45,751 nucleotides of DNA from Candidatus Zhuqueibacterota bacterium (GCA_016929055.1 JAFGJN010000232.1:1-45751), one strand, 5' to 3'. Numbered from the stretch's first letter, positions 7,313 to 16,860 are shown. A program made the numbers and translations. Notes: generated by a model from the letters alone, not told the origin.

Positions 7313-9325
7313 TTATGGTGTAATTCCCAAGACAACGCGAACATTTTTGTCAGGTTTGGGAATTTCTAGGCCTCTTTCAATGGGTTTGAACGGGCTCCCT
7401 TCCACGTTGATCTTGGCGTTGCCGGGACTCGAGCGTTCGACAGTAAGGTCGAGCCGGTTTGAATTCAGCAAAAGGTCGCAGTGGATCCTGTCGATGCCGT
7501 CGAGCAGATGGGGGCAGATTCGAACCGAATCATTATTCACGCGAACCCCCAATATCTGATAAACCAATAAAAGCAGTATCTCGGCATAGCTCCAGGGAGT
7601 AAATCCGATCTGCGGGCAGGGTGGTATGGGGCGCTGGCCGTAGAACTCGAAAAACGCACCCGACTCGGCCCCGGGCAATCCCTGCAACCAGTGCAGAACG
7701 CGCCAGACGGCTGAACTGTTATCTGCCTGGCAATGCGCTCGGGCGATAAACAGACTGGCAAAGGGCCAGGGGCCGGGCGAATCGGGTTCGGAATCGACGT
7801 GATAGCGGCCATAGCCGCCAGTTTGCCAGCGCTGATTCCACAACAGTTCCAAATCCGCCAGAGTGGCAGTGGCAATCGAATCTTTGGCTTCGATTTCTTC
7901 CCACGCGATCAGCAACGCTGCCGAACTATCCGGATTGAGCGGATGCGGGATCGATTGGGCCAGCGGCATCCCCGGCGGTATCGCATCAACAACAGGTGAT
8001 AATAGTTTTTGTTGAACCTGGCCCGACAGATCTTTGCGTTTGACCAGGCGTTCCTTTTCCACCAGACGATAGACCGAATGGTAAAGATAAGCGGTTTTGA
8101 GCTGGTCGGCGCGCTCGAGCCAGCGACGTGCCGTATCCTGCTGCTGCAAGCGCTGCGCCAACTCTGCCGCTAGACGCAATCCACGGCTGACCCACATCTG
8201 GTAAGCCAATTCAAAACCCTCGGCCAGACCATGCATGGCGGATCGCTCCCAATACTCGCGCCGATTGTGCAGCATTCCGCTTTCCTGATCAAGAAATTCC
8301 GGACGGAAGGGAAAATCGGCTACACGTTCCAGTATCGGCCAGTGGTCACGCGCCAGCGAAAGGTCGCCGCTCCAATCGCTATACAGTTTAACGGCAGCGA
8401 GCAATTCTCCATTCTGATCCAATTCGACTTCTTCTGCCGGCCGGCGCCGACCGGAATCGATGGTGTCTCCCTCTGGACTGACCGCAGTGGTCAACAGTCG
8501 CTCCAAAAGCGTGCGCGCACGTTCATGTTGGCCGCATAAAACCAGACCCATGGCGATAAACGATTGATCGCGAACCCATTCAAGGTTGTATTGCCAGATA
8601 CTTGCATCCAGCCGTCCGTTGTCGGCCATATTGCTGCCGATTTGTGCTGCCGCCGATCGATAGAGGTGATTCAACCATTCGCTATTCGAGTGAAATGCGG
8701 TGGTTTTTTGCCAATAGTCGAGCGTAGCGTGTGTTGGCTCGAGCTCTTGTGTGGTTTCGATCTCGACCTGGTCGCCACACCGTTTATAGCGATAGGCGAT
8801 TGTCTCCGTGGAGCCGGCAGCGAGTAGCAATTCGTTCGCTACTTGCCGGCCTGGCAAACCCGTTTCGATGCGGATGGATAAATCGCGCCCCTCTTGCGCT
8901 GCGATCGTCACGATCCTCAGCAGCCAGGGTTGCTCGAGGTGCGGACAAAAGAACTCTTCTCGAATCCGCAAGAGTTCGCTTTGCCACTGCACCCGCACCA
9001 TCGGCATTCGGCTTTGCGATTCCCAGGTCGAACCGATGGTTTCTCGCCGAGTGTTTTGTTCCTGTCCGTTGCAATAAAGACGCAAGGCGCTTGTTCGAAT
9101 ACCGCTTTGGGAATCGAAATTCAGGCAATCCTGTTTTCTGCCGAAAAGAGCGGGATCCATCACCAACACCCCCACAGGCGTCCCTTCACTTCCGCGGCAA
9201 ATCTGTACAGCGGCTTGCAGCAAACCGTTGCCGAGAAAAAAATAATGGGCACCCTCCAGCGTGGTGCGTGCATCTGGCGAGCCGAGCCGTGGGTCCTCTT
9301 GATAGACATGCTCGTTTGTATCCAT
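7313..9325 (-). CDS. Six-hairpin glycosidase, GH15 glucoamylase-like
   Basis: 670 residues from the chosen start. An N-terminal beta-rich domain (about 1-225) is followed by an all-helical barrel. Glucoamylase-type signatures are WVRDQSFIAMGL (near 248), LDQNGELLAAVKLY (near 304, the region of the general acid in GH15) and FFEFYG ... GFTPWSYAE (near 555-580, the region of the catalytic base). A short beta tail closes the protein. No signal peptide is seen with this start, so it would act in the cytoplasm on alpha-glucan or a related oligosaccharide. The frame extends to 9475, but the ATG at 9323-9325 has AGGTGG eight bases upstream and the candidate promoter at 9406-9414 would lie inside a longer gene. 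GH65, GH133 or an unclassified six-hairpin family are alternatives. It is divergent from a GHL10-type gene. Confidence 0.75.
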   Translation of the reverse strand: MDTNEHVYQEDPRLGSPDARTTLEGAHYFFLGNGLLQAAVQICRGSEGTPVGVLVMDPALFGRKQDCLNFDSQSGIRTSALRLYCNGQEQNTRRETIGSTWESQSRMPMVRVQWQSELLRIREEFFCPHLEQPWLLRIVTIAAQEGRDLSIRIETGLPGRQVANELLLAAGSTETIAYRYKRCGDQVEIETTQELEPTHATLDYWQKTTAFHSNSEWLNHLYRSAAAQIGSNMADNGRLDASIWQYNLEWVRDQSFIAMGLVLCGQHERARTLLERLLTTAVSPEGDTIDSGRRRPAEEVELDQNGELLAAVKLYSDWSGDLSLARDHWPILERVADFPFRPEFLDQESGMLHNRREYWERSAMHGLAEGFELAYQMWVSRGLRLAAELAQRLQQQDTARRWLERADQLKTAYLYHSVYRLVEKERLVKRKDLSGQVQQKLLSPVVDAIPPGMPLAQSIPHPLNPDSSAALLIAWEEIEAKDSIATATLADLELLWNQRWQTGGYGRYHVDSEPDSPGPWPFASLFIARAHCQADNSSAVWRVLHWLQGLPGAESGAFFEFYGQRPIPPCPQIGFTPWSYAEILLLLVYQILGVRVNNDSVRICPHLLDGIDRIHCDLLLNSNRLDLTVERSSPGNAKINVEGSPFKPIERGLEIPKPDKNVRVVLGITP

Positions 9326-9405
9326 TCCGTGAACCACCTGTTTATATTTGAGTGAGGTGTTGTTGACCAAGATCGAGGAATTGTCCGATTCGCAGGCTTT
9401 TGAAG

Positions 9406-9414
9406 TGTATAGCA
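9406..9414 (-). promoter_or_regulatory. Extended -10 promoter of the glucoamylase-like gene
   Basis: On the minus strand this reads TGCTATACA, the extended -10 pattern TGn plus TATACA. The leader to the chosen ATG at 9325 would be about 75 bases. The -35 is poor, as is usual for extended -10 promoters. Confidence 0.4.
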
Positions 9415-9433
9415 TAGTGAAAAAAGGGCAAAA

Positions 9434-9450
9434 GTGCAAGGGAATTGCAC
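9434..9450. promoter_or_regulatory. Palindromic operator candidate GTGCAA-N5-TTGCAC
   Basis: Perfect 6-base arms GTGCAA (9434-9439) and TTGCAC (9445-9450) around GGGAA. It lies just upstream of the minus-strand extended -10. The form resembles operators of LacI/GalR-type sugar regulators; no such regulator is in the window. Confidence 0.4.
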
Positions 9451-9501
9451 GGGAGAGAACACGGCTTTTTCGCATCGAGAGATTCTGTGAAAAAATGGTG
9501 C

Positions 9502-9530
9502 TTGAGCCTGATATTCAGGAAGACTATATT
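9502..9530 (+). promoter_or_regulatory. Promoter of the GHL10-type gene with an internal palindrome
   Basis: TTGAGC (9502-9507), a 17-base spacer, TATATT (9525-9530). The spacer holds CCTGA-TAT-TCAGG (9507-9519), a perfect 5-base-arm palindrome at a position where a bound repressor would block RNA polymerase. Leader to the ATG about 90 bases. Confidence 0.5.
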
Positions 9531-9626
9531 GGCAAAAGCGGATTCACTGCAAAAGAGCGAATCTGTCAGAAAACCAATTAGCGATGAACACACTGCAGGC
9601 AAATGAAAAGCACGGGGAGAGAATGC

Positions 9627-11543
9627 ATGCCGAGAATCCGGTGGATACGATGGATGTTTTTATTTTTCTCATTTACCGGTGTTTATGCTCAGCGAGCCGA
9701 ATTCCGCGCCGTCAAGATCACCAATGTCGACAGCCGTGTGCTCTTTTCCGACGCGAAGATCGCTGAAGCCATGGATTTTCTCGCTTCGATCGGAATCAAT
9801 GTCGTTCTGCCTGTTGTCTGGAATGGCAGCGGAGCTGACGGTGTGCACACGCTTTATCCAAGTGCAGTGATGGAGAGCCGTTTCGGACGGCGAATGCACC
9901 CGCAGATCGCCGCCTATCGAGATCCGTTGCAGCGTCTCATCATTGAAGCGCATCGCAACGGGATGGAGGTGATGCCCTGGTTCGAAATGGGTTTTTCCTC
10001 TTCTTATTCACAAAACGGCGGCTATATTCTTCAACGCTATCCGGAATGGGCGTGTCGTACTGCCGACGGCCAATTGGTGGTCAAAAACGGGTTTGACTGG
10101 ATGTCAGCTATTCATCCGGATGTTCAGGATTTGATCCGTTCTTTGGTTGTTGAGGTGGTCGAGAATTATGATATCGACGGAATCGAATTTTCCGATCGGA
10201 TTCCCGCCATGCCGGTGGAAGGGGGATATGAAGCGTCGACCGTCGCTCTTTATCGCGCCGATCATGGCGGCAGCAACCCCCCTGCTCAATATTGGGATCG
10301 GGATTGGATGCGCTGGCGCGCCGACCGGCTGAGCGATTTTTTGCAGCATGTTCGCGATACAATTCGCGCTAAAAGCGAGCATGTGGTACTCTCTTCCAGT
10401 CCTAATGTTTATCCTTGGGGTTTTGAAGAGTATCTGCAGGATTCGCATACCTGGATCGAGTCCGGTATCATCGACAACCTCATCTCGCAAGTCTATCGCT
10501 ATTCGTTTGCGGATTATTTCTACGAGCTCGACCGTTCTCTGGGATTTGTCTCTCCTTCCCTTCGCCATCTCGTTTATTCCGGGATGTTGATCCAGGTTGG
10601 CAGCTATACCATTTCACCTGCCTTTTTCCGTCAATGTCTGCAAGCCAACCGCGATCGGGGTCTTTTGGGAGAGGCTTTTTTCTTTTATGAAGGGCTGCGC
10701 AAAAACGACGATCAACTGGGTTTGCTCCTGCGCGATGAATTTTATTATCAGGATGCTCTTCCGCCACATCGCGACGGCTGGATCTGGCGTCCGCGGCCTT
10801 TTATCGTCAATGAAGATGATGAACACGCATGTGTGTCAGGCAAATGGGACTTTTCCGAACTGCCTGGCTATCGAGGCGGTGTCTTGCTCAACCGCGACCT
10901 CGGCCCTGCATCTCTGTCCTATCGTTTTCATCTGCCCTATGGGGCGTTGTATGATGTCTATGCTTACGTACTCACCGGTCCTAAAGCTGCCCCTCAAGCC
11001 CATTATACGGTTTACAGTGCCACTGATTCTCTATCGGTACAGATCGATCAGACGCGAGCGGCAAATACGGGTTGGCAGAGATTGGCGACGGTCGAGTTGA
11101 ATAGGGGTGAGCAGGTTATTCTGCGTCTCGACAACCGCCATTCCACCGCCGGTGTCATTTTGGCTGCAGACGCAGTGATGGTGATGCTGAATCGCAAGCT
11201 ATCCCCGGATGTGGTGGTAACCGATGTCAAGGGTGGTGGACGCTCAGAGTTTCGAGCTGTGCCGGAAACGTTTGTTCTAAAACCCAATCATCCCAATCCA
11301 TTTCGGCAACAAACCCAAATCTCTTTTACCTTGCAGCAAGACCAGGCAGTCGAATTGGCTGTTTTTGACGTCTTGGGGCGGCAGATCGAAATACTTTTCA
11401 AGGGCAATCGTCCCGCTGGAGAACACCGCTTGATTTTTACACCTCGGGATTTGCCTGCCGGAATATATTTTTATCGTCTGCACACCCAAGATGGCAGTGT
11501 TTGGCGCAAGATGGTTTGGCTTGGGAGCCGATCGAGAGGATGA
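9627..11543 (+). CDS. Secreted GHL10-type glycoside hydrolase-like protein with sorting domain
   Basis: 638 residues. The signal peptide ends near VYA|QR (residue 21). Residues about 22-380 match the glycosyl-hydrolase-like 10 (DUF187) family: FRAVKITNVDSRVLF near the start, an early barrel strand GMEVMPWFEMGF, and DIDGIEFSDRI near the expected active site. Residues about 400-525 look like a golvesin-type beta domain. The last 95 residues are a sorting domain with PNHPNPFRQQTQISF, LAVFDVLGRQI and LPAGIYFYRL, typical of type IX secretion cargo. The frame begins at 9603, but the ATG at 9627 has GGGGAG seven bases upstream and gives a clean signal peptide. It probably acts on polysaccharide outside the cell; the substrate is not predictable. 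It ends 3 bases from the convergent HAD gene. Confidence 0.82.
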   Translation: MPRIRWIRWMFLFFSFTGVYAQRAEFRAVKITNVDSRVLFSDAKIAEAMDFLASIGINVVLPVVWNGSGADGVHTLYPSAVMESRFGRRMHPQIAAYRDPLQRLIIEAHRNGMEVMPWFEMGFSSSYSQNGGYILQRYPEWACRTADGQLVVKNGFDWMSAIHPDVQDLIRSLVVEVVENYDIDGIEFSDRIPAMPVEGGYEASTVALYRADHGGSNPPAQYWDRDWMRWRADRLSDFLQHVRDTIRAKSEHVVLSSSPNVYPWGFEEYLQDSHTWIESGIIDNLISQVYRYSFADYFYELDRSLGFVSPSLRHLVYSGMLIQVGSYTISPAFFRQCLQANRDRGLLGEAFFFYEGLRKNDDQLGLLLRDEFYYQDALPPHRDGWIWRPRPFIVNEDDEHACVSGKWDFSELPGYRGGVLLNRDLGPASLSYRFHLPYGALYDVYAYVLTGPKAAPQAHYTVYSATDSLSVQIDQTRAANTGWQRLATVELNRGEQVILRLDNRHSTAGVILAADAVMVMLNRKLSPDVVVTDVKGGGRSEFRAVPETFVLKPNHPNPFRQQTQISFTLQQDQAVELAVFDVLGRQIEILFKGNRPAGEHRLIFTPRDLPAGIYFYRLHTQDGSVWRKMVWLGSRSRG

Positions 11544-11546
11544 TAG

Positions 11547-12125
11547 TTACAACCAGGGACGGATATCGACCGCCCGCATACCGGCTCTATGCGCCCCTTC
11601 GAGCCCCAAATCTCCGTCTTCGAAGACCAGGCAAGCTTGAGCTGCAATCTTTAGACGCCGTGCGGTTTCTAAAAACGTGTCGGGAGCCGGTTTGGGATGG
11701 GCCACATCCCGAGCCGTTACTATGGTCTCAAAATATCCGTCGAGGCCGATAATCTCGATGGTTTTTTCCACAATGTCCCGACGGCCGCCAGTGGCGACGG
11801 CTAGTGGCAATTTACCATGATACGAGTGAACAATTTCAACAACTGGCCGGATGGGTCGAGTCTCAGGCATGAGCTGCAGATAACGTTCGATTTTTTCATG
11901 CACCAAATGCTTTGGGTCCACAGTGACGCCACTGCGTTCGGCCATTTGTCGCACCAAAAGTTCACCCGGCACACCGGCCAGCTCATAAAACAGCGATTCC
12001 GGAAAATCGATAGTATAGCGCGCAAAAATCTTGGACCAGGCCCGATAATGCAGCGGCATATTGTCGGCGAGCGTGCCGTCGCAATCGAAAATCAGTGCTT
12101 GAACACCATCATCGATATCAATCAT
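11547..12125 (-). CDS. HAD-superfamily phosphatase, beta-phosphoglucomutase / YqaB-like
   Basis: 192 residues, close to the 188 of E. coli YqaB. Motif I is FDCDGTLAD with the nucleophile and acid Asp, followed by a four-helix cap (NMPLHYRAW onward). Motif II is VATGG, motif III the Lys in HPKPAPDTF, and motif IV EDGDLGLEGAHRAGM, where the usual EDS is EDG. Members of this subgroup dephosphorylate small sugar phosphates such as fructose 1-phosphate, or isomerise beta-glucose 1-phosphate; the substrate here is unknown. AGGTGAT precedes the ATG. It lies 108 bases after the dehydratase gene and converges on the GHL10 gene. Two nearby glycosidase genes make a sugar-phosphate role plausible, which is inference. 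Confidence 0.88.
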   Translation of the reverse strand: MIDIDDGVQALIFDCDGTLADNMPLHYRAWSKIFARYTIDFPESLFYELAGVPGELLVRQMAERSGVTVDPKHLVHEKIERYLQLMPETRPIRPVVEIVHSYHGKLPLAVATGGRRDIVEKTIEIIGLDGYFETIVTARDVAHPKPAPDTFLETARRLKIAAQACLVFEDGDLGLEGAHRAGMRAVDIRPWL

Positions 12126-12233
12126 TTCAAATCACCTTTGATTAAAACTCTACAGGTGCCGGCCAAGAATGGCACGAGCGGTCTCCGCGGGTATGTGGAT
12201 TCGAAAGAGTTTTTGATTTTTCAATAGGTTGGG

Positions 12234-13184
12234 TCAATTCCTGTCGAACCTGGGTAGATGCGTCAGGTCGATGTTGCCGCCGGAGAGAATGATGCCGATG
12301 CGATTTCCCGGAATACGGTCGGGATGGTCGATCAAGGCGGCCACCGGCACAGCGGCAGAGGGTTCGACAACCCATTTCATTCGTTCCAAAACCATCCGCC
12401 ATGCCCTGATGATCTCTTTTTCCGACACACATACAATATCTTGTACCGATTCTTTGACCACCGCAAAGGTCAGCGGACTGAGCAGAGTTCGCAATCCGTC
12501 TGCGATGGTATCGGGATAAGCGTTGGTCACCCGTTCACCCTGAATGAACGAGATGTAGGCATCGTTTGCCATTTCCGGTTCGCAGGCGATAACGGGAATG
12601 GATTTTTTCTGTGCGGCGATCGCAGTTCCGGCGGCCAAGCCTCCACCACCGATCGGGATGAGGATCGCATCGAGTTCTTCAACCTGATCCAAAAACTCGA
12701 GACAGGCTGTTCCCTGGCCAGCGATAACATCGGGGTGATCATAGGGATGAATAAAAACGGCGCCGGTTTGATCGCAGACCTTAATCAGGCTCTTTTCGCG
12801 CGCCTTAAGCGTGGGTCGGCAAAAAGTGATTTGTCCGCCATATTCGCGCACCGCTGCAATTTTGTTGGCGGGGGCGTTTTCCGGCATGACCACAAACGCA
12901 GGAATTTGGCGCAACGATGCCGCATAGGCAAGCGCTGCCGCGTGGTTTCCTGACGAGTGGGTGGCGACGCCTTTTTGTGCCTGTTCGGTTGACAGGCACA
13001 AAACAGCGTTACAGGCGCCGCGCAATTTAAAGGCACCGGTCTTTTGCAGGTTTTCCAATTTGAAAAAGACTGTTTTCCCGCTCCAGCGGTCGATGGTGGC
13101 GCTGGTATATACCGGAGTTCGGTGGATATGATCGCCGATTCTTTGTTGTGCCGCATCGATATCAGTAATGGTCGGTTTTTGCAT
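12234..13184 (-). CDS. PLP-dependent threonine/serine dehydratase (TdcB / serine racemase type)
   Basis: 316 residues, the length of catabolic threonine dehydratase or serine racemase, and too short to carry the ACT-like regulatory domain of biosynthetic IlvA. PLP sites are clear: GAFKLRGA with the Schiff-base Lys, SSGNHAAALA, the phosphate-binding glycine loop IGGGGLAAG, and ILSGGN near the C-terminus. It should deaminate L-threonine to 2-oxobutanoate or L-serine to pyruvate in the cytoplasm; racemase activity cannot be told apart by eye. The frame opens at a GTG at 13193; the ATG at 13182-13184 is used, but neither has a clear ribosome binding site. It follows upp by about 30 bases, so the two may be co-transcribed. 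Confidence 0.9.
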   Translation of the reverse strand: MQKPTITDIDAAQQRIGDHIHRTPVYTSATIDRWSGKTVFFKLENLQKTGAFKLRGACNAVLCLSTEQAQKGVATHSSGNHAAALAYAASLRQIPAFVVMPENAPANKIAAVREYGGQITFCRPTLKAREKSLIKVCDQTGAVFIHPYDHPDVIAGQGTACLEFLDQVEELDAILIPIGGGGLAAGTAIAAQKKSIPVIACEPEMANDAYISFIQGERVTNAYPDTIADGLRTLLSPLTFAVVKESVQDIVCVSEKEIIRAWRMVLERMKWVVEPSAAVPVAALIDHPDRIPGNRIGIILSGGNIDLTHLPRFDRN

Positions 13185-13214
13185 TCGAGTCACGCTTGGC
13201 CAGAGTGCCGAGTT

Positions 13215-13841
13215 TCACTTTGTTCCAAAGAGACGATCGCCGGCATCACCCAGGCCGGGCAGGATATAGCCGTCGCCGTTGAGTTTATCGTCCAGGGCGG
13301 CGGTATAGATCGGGACGTCCGGGTGAGCTCGGCGAAGGGTTTGCACACCTTCGGGAGCCGCGACCATACACACGAACTTGATTTCCGATCCCCCTGCTTT
13401 TTTGACCAATGAAACCGCATGAGCTGCTGAACCACCGGTAGCCAGCATCGGATCTGCGATGATGACCTCTGTTTTCGGCAAGTTGGCCGGCATTTTAACG
13501 TAATACTCCACCGGTTTGAGGGTTTTTTCGTCCCTGTAAAGACCGATATGACCGACACGGGCGGAGGCGACCAGCTCCAGCAATCCATCAACCATGCCCA
13601 GTCCAGCCCGAAGAATCATCACCAGCGATATTTCTCGAGCCAGTACTTGTGATCGGGTTTTCATCAGCGGTGTTTCGATTTCGATTTCCTGCAGCGGATA
13701 ATCCTTCATCACCTCATAGAGCATAAATCCGGTCAGTTCTTTTGTCAATCGGCGAAAATCCATGTGACCCGTATTTTTATCGCGCAAAAGCGTCAACTTG
13801 TGTTGAATAAGCGGGTGCTGAATCACATTCAAACCGTTCAT
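13215..13841 (-). CDS. upp: Uracil phosphoribosyltransferase
   Basis: 208 residues, the normal length for Upp. It converts uracil and PRPP to UMP and pyrophosphate in the cytoplasm (pyrimidine salvage). Signatures are the N-terminal [27 protein letters not shown], the PRPP-binding loop [13 protein letters not shown] and the uracil-binding C-terminal region [18 protein letters not shown]. The ATG has AAGGA upstream, and a strong promoter lies about 55 bases before it at 13898-13926. It is the first gene ahead of the dehydratase. Confidence 0.98.
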   Translation of the reverse strand: MNGLNVIQHPLIQHKLTLLRDKNTGHMDFRRLTKELTGFMLYEVMKDYPLQEIEIETPLMKTRSQVLAREISLVMILRAGLGMVDGLLELVASARVGHIGLYRDEKTLKPVEYYVKMPANLPKTEVIIADPMLATGGSAAHAVSLVKKAGGSEIKFVCMVAAPEGVQTLRRAHPDVPIYTAALDDKLNGDGYILPGLGDAGDRLFGTK

Positions 13842-13897
13842 ATTGAATTCCTTTTTTTATGCTCGGGTCAAGGGGTTTATCCTTTGCTTGCTGATTG

Positions 13898-13926
13898 ATG
13901 ATAGCAATCCTCAAGTCAAATTGCAA
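13898..13926 (-). promoter_or_regulatory. Promoter of upp
   Basis: On the minus strand: TTGCAA (13921-13926), a 17-base spacer, TATCAT (13898-13903), with TGC directly before the -10 (extended -10). Expected start near 13891, giving a 50-base leader. Confidence 0.55.
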
Positions 13927-13970
13927 AGAAAAAGCACGTCCAGCGGATCGGCCAATGTCCTGCCTGTGGC

Positions 13971-16802
13971 TCAGGGCAGCAATACGATTTTTTGCGCCTG
14001 GTCGGAATCAGTTGTTTGCAGGCGAATGAAATAGACGCCGGCGGGGAGTCGTTGCCCTTTGCTGTCTTTTCCGTTCCAGGTTTTAGTATAACAACCGGCG
14101 TTTTTCGTGCCTTGTACCAGGCGATCGATGTGCCGGCCCAGCAGATCATATATTGACAGCTCGGCCGCCCCTCTTTGACCCAGGCTATAGGGAATAACGA
14201 TCTCCTGGTGAAAGGGATTCGGATAGGGTGGAGTCAAACCTGTGCAGGTCGAATTGCCGGCACTTGTTGAATCGACATGCGATCGCCAGTAGGTCAGGGC
14301 ATGGTCAGCGGCTTGCTGCAATTGAGTCAGGCTGTGTCCGGCCATCAGGGCGACGCCGAGTTCCAGCGTATCGCCGGCTGCAATCCGGTGCGGACCGCTG
14401 GCGAGGCTGTGAGAGACATCGGCCGGACCGGCATGAGTCAGGGAGATGCCACTGCTGATGGCTTGCCACTTTTCGCTATCCGAAAAGCCGTCATAAAGCC
14501 CCCATGAGGGATTGTCGGCGTGGTTGGGGTCGTTGTAAAGGGCTCGATAGGAAATTTTTTCGGAATTGACAAAGCGCACGCCAGCATACTCGGTCAGCTG
14601 GTCGTCTCCGCCATAGGCATAACCCATCTGTCGATCCGGGTCATAATCGACTCGGTTGCGATTGAGGGCTGAACCGCCGATATCCCAATCAAAAAAGAGG
14701 CCGAAATAAAAATTTTCAAGCGACGAGGATCCGCTGTTTTCAATTCGGTAGCGCAAAACGATACAATCCCGATAGGGCTCTTGTGCTTCGGCAAAAGATT
14801 CCTGAACAATGCGAATATTGAGCGGGTTCTCTGCCGCCTCATCCGTAAATTGTGCTCGGGTTTGCAGGTCGGCCAGGGGGCCGGGACGCAAGATGCGCAG
14901 GTCACCCTCGGTATCGACCACAAAATCGCTGTCAAAGGTCAGTTCCGGATCGAGAATACTGCGGGCGGCATTGGAAATCCGCGCGGGTCCTGTGCCGGCG
15001 ACAATCGACCCTTCAAAGAGCAGATTCAGACCCATTTTATAGCGCACGCCGACGCCTTTAAGCGGCAGCAGTGGATCGGGTGTACCGATTCGGCCGAGGG
15101 GTGTCAGGGTGACTCTCAGGTCATTGATGTCGGAAACGGCATACAGCGGTGCGATCGGAACGGTTATAAAGCGAAAGTCGGTATGCTCGTCAGATGCAAA
15201 CGAGATGCGCAGCCGGGCGAGGCTTCCTCTGGGCACCTGAGGCGATACAGACAAACGAAAGGGTCCGATTTCCGCCTGCGCCGCTTTGGGCAACTCGGAG
15301 AGAAAGGCAAGCGGATCTGTAACCTCAATCAGCGGGTCGGAAGAGATGACCTCGACCGTCAAGTCGGATGCAGCCGCCAGATAATTGTAGAGTTCCAGTG
15401 TCAGGTGCAGGCGATCGCCGGGGTCGGCGGTTTGCTCGCCGTTCTGATCCACGATCGTGACTTGTGAGATTTCGATTCCGGGTGGTTTTTCGCTAACGGC
15501 TCGAAAGGCATTGACGCGCCCCCGGCCCAATTGAAAGCGGTGGTCGGGATTGAGCACATCGATGGGATCGGCGGTCGCGCGCACCTGTTCCGCCCATTGA
15601 AGGCCGGATCCGTTCGGTTGTGCAACGGCGACCAATGCCAGCACTCCGGAAACAAGGGGAGCGGCCATCGATGTTCCGGTTGCGGTGCCGTAACTGTTGC
15701 CGGGAATCGTGCTGAGCAGATTGATTCCCGGGGCCGAGAGATCGACCGTTGGACCGTAATTGGCGATCGACGCCTTTTGGTCCGCTGAATTGACGGCCGT
15801 GACCGAAAAAACCCGAGAGTAGGAAGAGGGGTAATGGTCACCGTCCTGGCCGTCATTGCCCGCTGCAGCGACCACGACTGCTCCCCATGCCGTCGTCTGT
15901 TCGATCACCCATTCTTCGTATTCTGAATAAGAGCCGATGGCGCCCCAGCTGCAATTGATGATTTTGGCGCCGTTTGCAGCCGCATAGAGAATGCCTTCAA
16001 ACCCATAGAGAATCGAGCGATCCTGATTCGGCGATGAGGCGTTGACGATCATCAGACGGGCGTTCCAGCTGCTTCCGGCGACACCGATGCGATTGTCGGT
16101 CACGGCCGAGGCAAGGCCGGCCACATGGGTGCCGTGGTAACCGTTTATCGGCTGTGAGGGCAAAGGTGAGGGGTCTCCCTGTTCCGTGGCAAAGTTCCAT
16201 CCGTGGATATCATCGATAAATCCGTTTTGATCGTCGTCGATACTGTTGTTCGGGATTTCACGAGAGTTGCGCCACAAATTGGCTTGCAGGTCAGGGTGGC
16301 GGATATCTGTACCGCCATCGACAATCGCAATGATGGCATCGCCCTGTTCAGCGCGCGCCAACTCCCAGGCCTGAGGTGCGGCAATCTGTTGCAGATGGCT
16401 TTGAAGGCTGAAAAGCGAGTCATTGGGAAGGATGAGAAGAGGATAGCTGTAACGCGGTTCGGCGATCTGAATCCCCTCTAGAGTGCGCATTGCCGCCGCA
16501 ACCTCATGCGGATTCCGAGAGTCGGCAAAATGCACCACGTGCCAATCGCCTGCTTCGGGGATTAGGAAACGATCCGGGAACAAGGGCTCGATCGAGGTCA
16601 GGCGATATCGTTGTTGCACTTTTTGCCATTCCCGGTTCGCCAGACCTGTTTTTTTCAGATTGGGTTCTCGATATTTGACCAGAATTTGCTGGGGAATGAC
16701 GGTTTTTTGCGGAAAGAGCAGAGTCTCGTCCTGGCCGGTCGCAGCGATGCCTGCCCAAGCTGCCGCAAACCCGCACAGCAAAATGAACACGATCAGGCGC
16801 AT
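13971..16802 (-). CDS. Secreted subtilisin-like protease (S8) with C-terminal sorting domain
   Basis: 943 residues. A signal peptide (MRLIVFILLCGFAAAWA) is followed by a propeptide-like region (about 25-145) and the S8 domain with D162 (IVDGGTDI), H223 (HGTHVAG), oxyanion Asn in AAAGNDG and S378 (GTSMAAPLVSG). Beta-rich domains fill about 470-850. The last 90 residues hold PPYPNPFHQEIVIPY, LSIYDLLGRHI and LPAGVYFIRL, the type IX secretion sorting form. The frame extends to 16889, but the ATG at 16800-16802 is preferred: it gives a clean signal peptide and lies about 50 bases after a strong promoter whose -35 would overlap the longer start. It is likely an extracellular or surface protease; the substrate is unknown. 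It is 168 bases from the upstream permease gene, not tightly joined to it. Confidence 0.9.
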   Translation of the reverse strand: MRLIVFILLCGFAAAWAGIAATGQDETLLFPQKTVIPQQILVKYREPNLKKTGLANREWQKVQQRYRLTSIEPLFPDRFLIPEAGDWHVVHFADSRNPHEVAAAMRTLEGIQIAEPRYSYPLLILPNDSLFSLQSHLQQIAAPQAWELARAEQGDAIIAIVDGGTDIRHPDLQANLWRNSREIPNNSIDDDQNGFIDDIHGWNFATEQGDPSPLPSQPINGYHGTHVAGLASAVTDNRIGVAGSSWNARLMIVNASSPNQDRSILYGFEGILYAAANGAKIINCSWGAIGSYSEYEEWVIEQTTAWGAVVVAAAGNDGQDGDHYPSSYSRVFSVTAVNSADQKASIANYGPTVDLSAPGINLLSTIPGNSYGTATGTSMAAPLVSGVLALVAVAQPNGSGLQWAEQVRATADPIDVLNPDHRFQLGRGRVNAFRAVSEKPPGIEISQVTIVDQNGEQTADPGDRLHLTLELYNYLAAASDLTVEVISSDPLIEVTDPLAFLSELPKAAQAEIGPFRLSVSPQVPRGSLARLRISFASDEHTDFRFITVPIAPLYAVSDINDLRVTLTPLGRIGTPDPLLPLKGVGVRYKMGLNLLFEGSIVAGTGPARISNAARSILDPELTFDSDFVVDTEGDLRILRPGPLADLQTRAQFTDEAAENPLNIRIVQESFAEAQEPYRDCIVLRYRIENSGSSSLENFYFGLFFDWDIGGSALNRNRVDYDPDRQMGYAYGGDDQLTEYAGVRFVNSEKISYRALYNDPNHADNPSWGLYDGFSDSEKWQAISSGISLTHAGPADVSHSLASGPHRIAAGDTLELGVALMAGHSLTQLQQAADHALTYWRSHVDSTSAGNSTCTGLTPPYPNPFHQEIVIPYSLGQRGAAELSIYDLLGRHIDRLVQGTKNAGCYTKTWNGKDSKGQRLPAGVYFIRLQTTDSDQAQKIVLLP

Positions 16803-16860
16803 GCAAGGATCTCTTGATAAGGACAAAAGATAATGCAGCACTCTTTTGGCTGCCTCTGCC

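Larger units (their letters stand above)
9326..9626. promoter_or_regulatory. Divergent control region between two glycosidase genes
   Basis: 301 bases between the two starts. It holds a minus-strand extended -10 promoter (9406-9414), a palindrome (9434-9450), and a plus-strand promoter (9502-9530) with another palindrome in its spacer (9507-9519). A plus-strand frame at 9348-9581 (77 codons, TTG start) has no ribosome binding site and is not called as a gene. Confidence 0.5.

Noticed and set aside
9348-9581. Plus-strand open frame of 77 codons between the two glycosidase genes
   Set aside because: It needs a TTG start without a ribosome binding site, and its span holds two promoters and two palindromes. 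It cannot be fully excluded.
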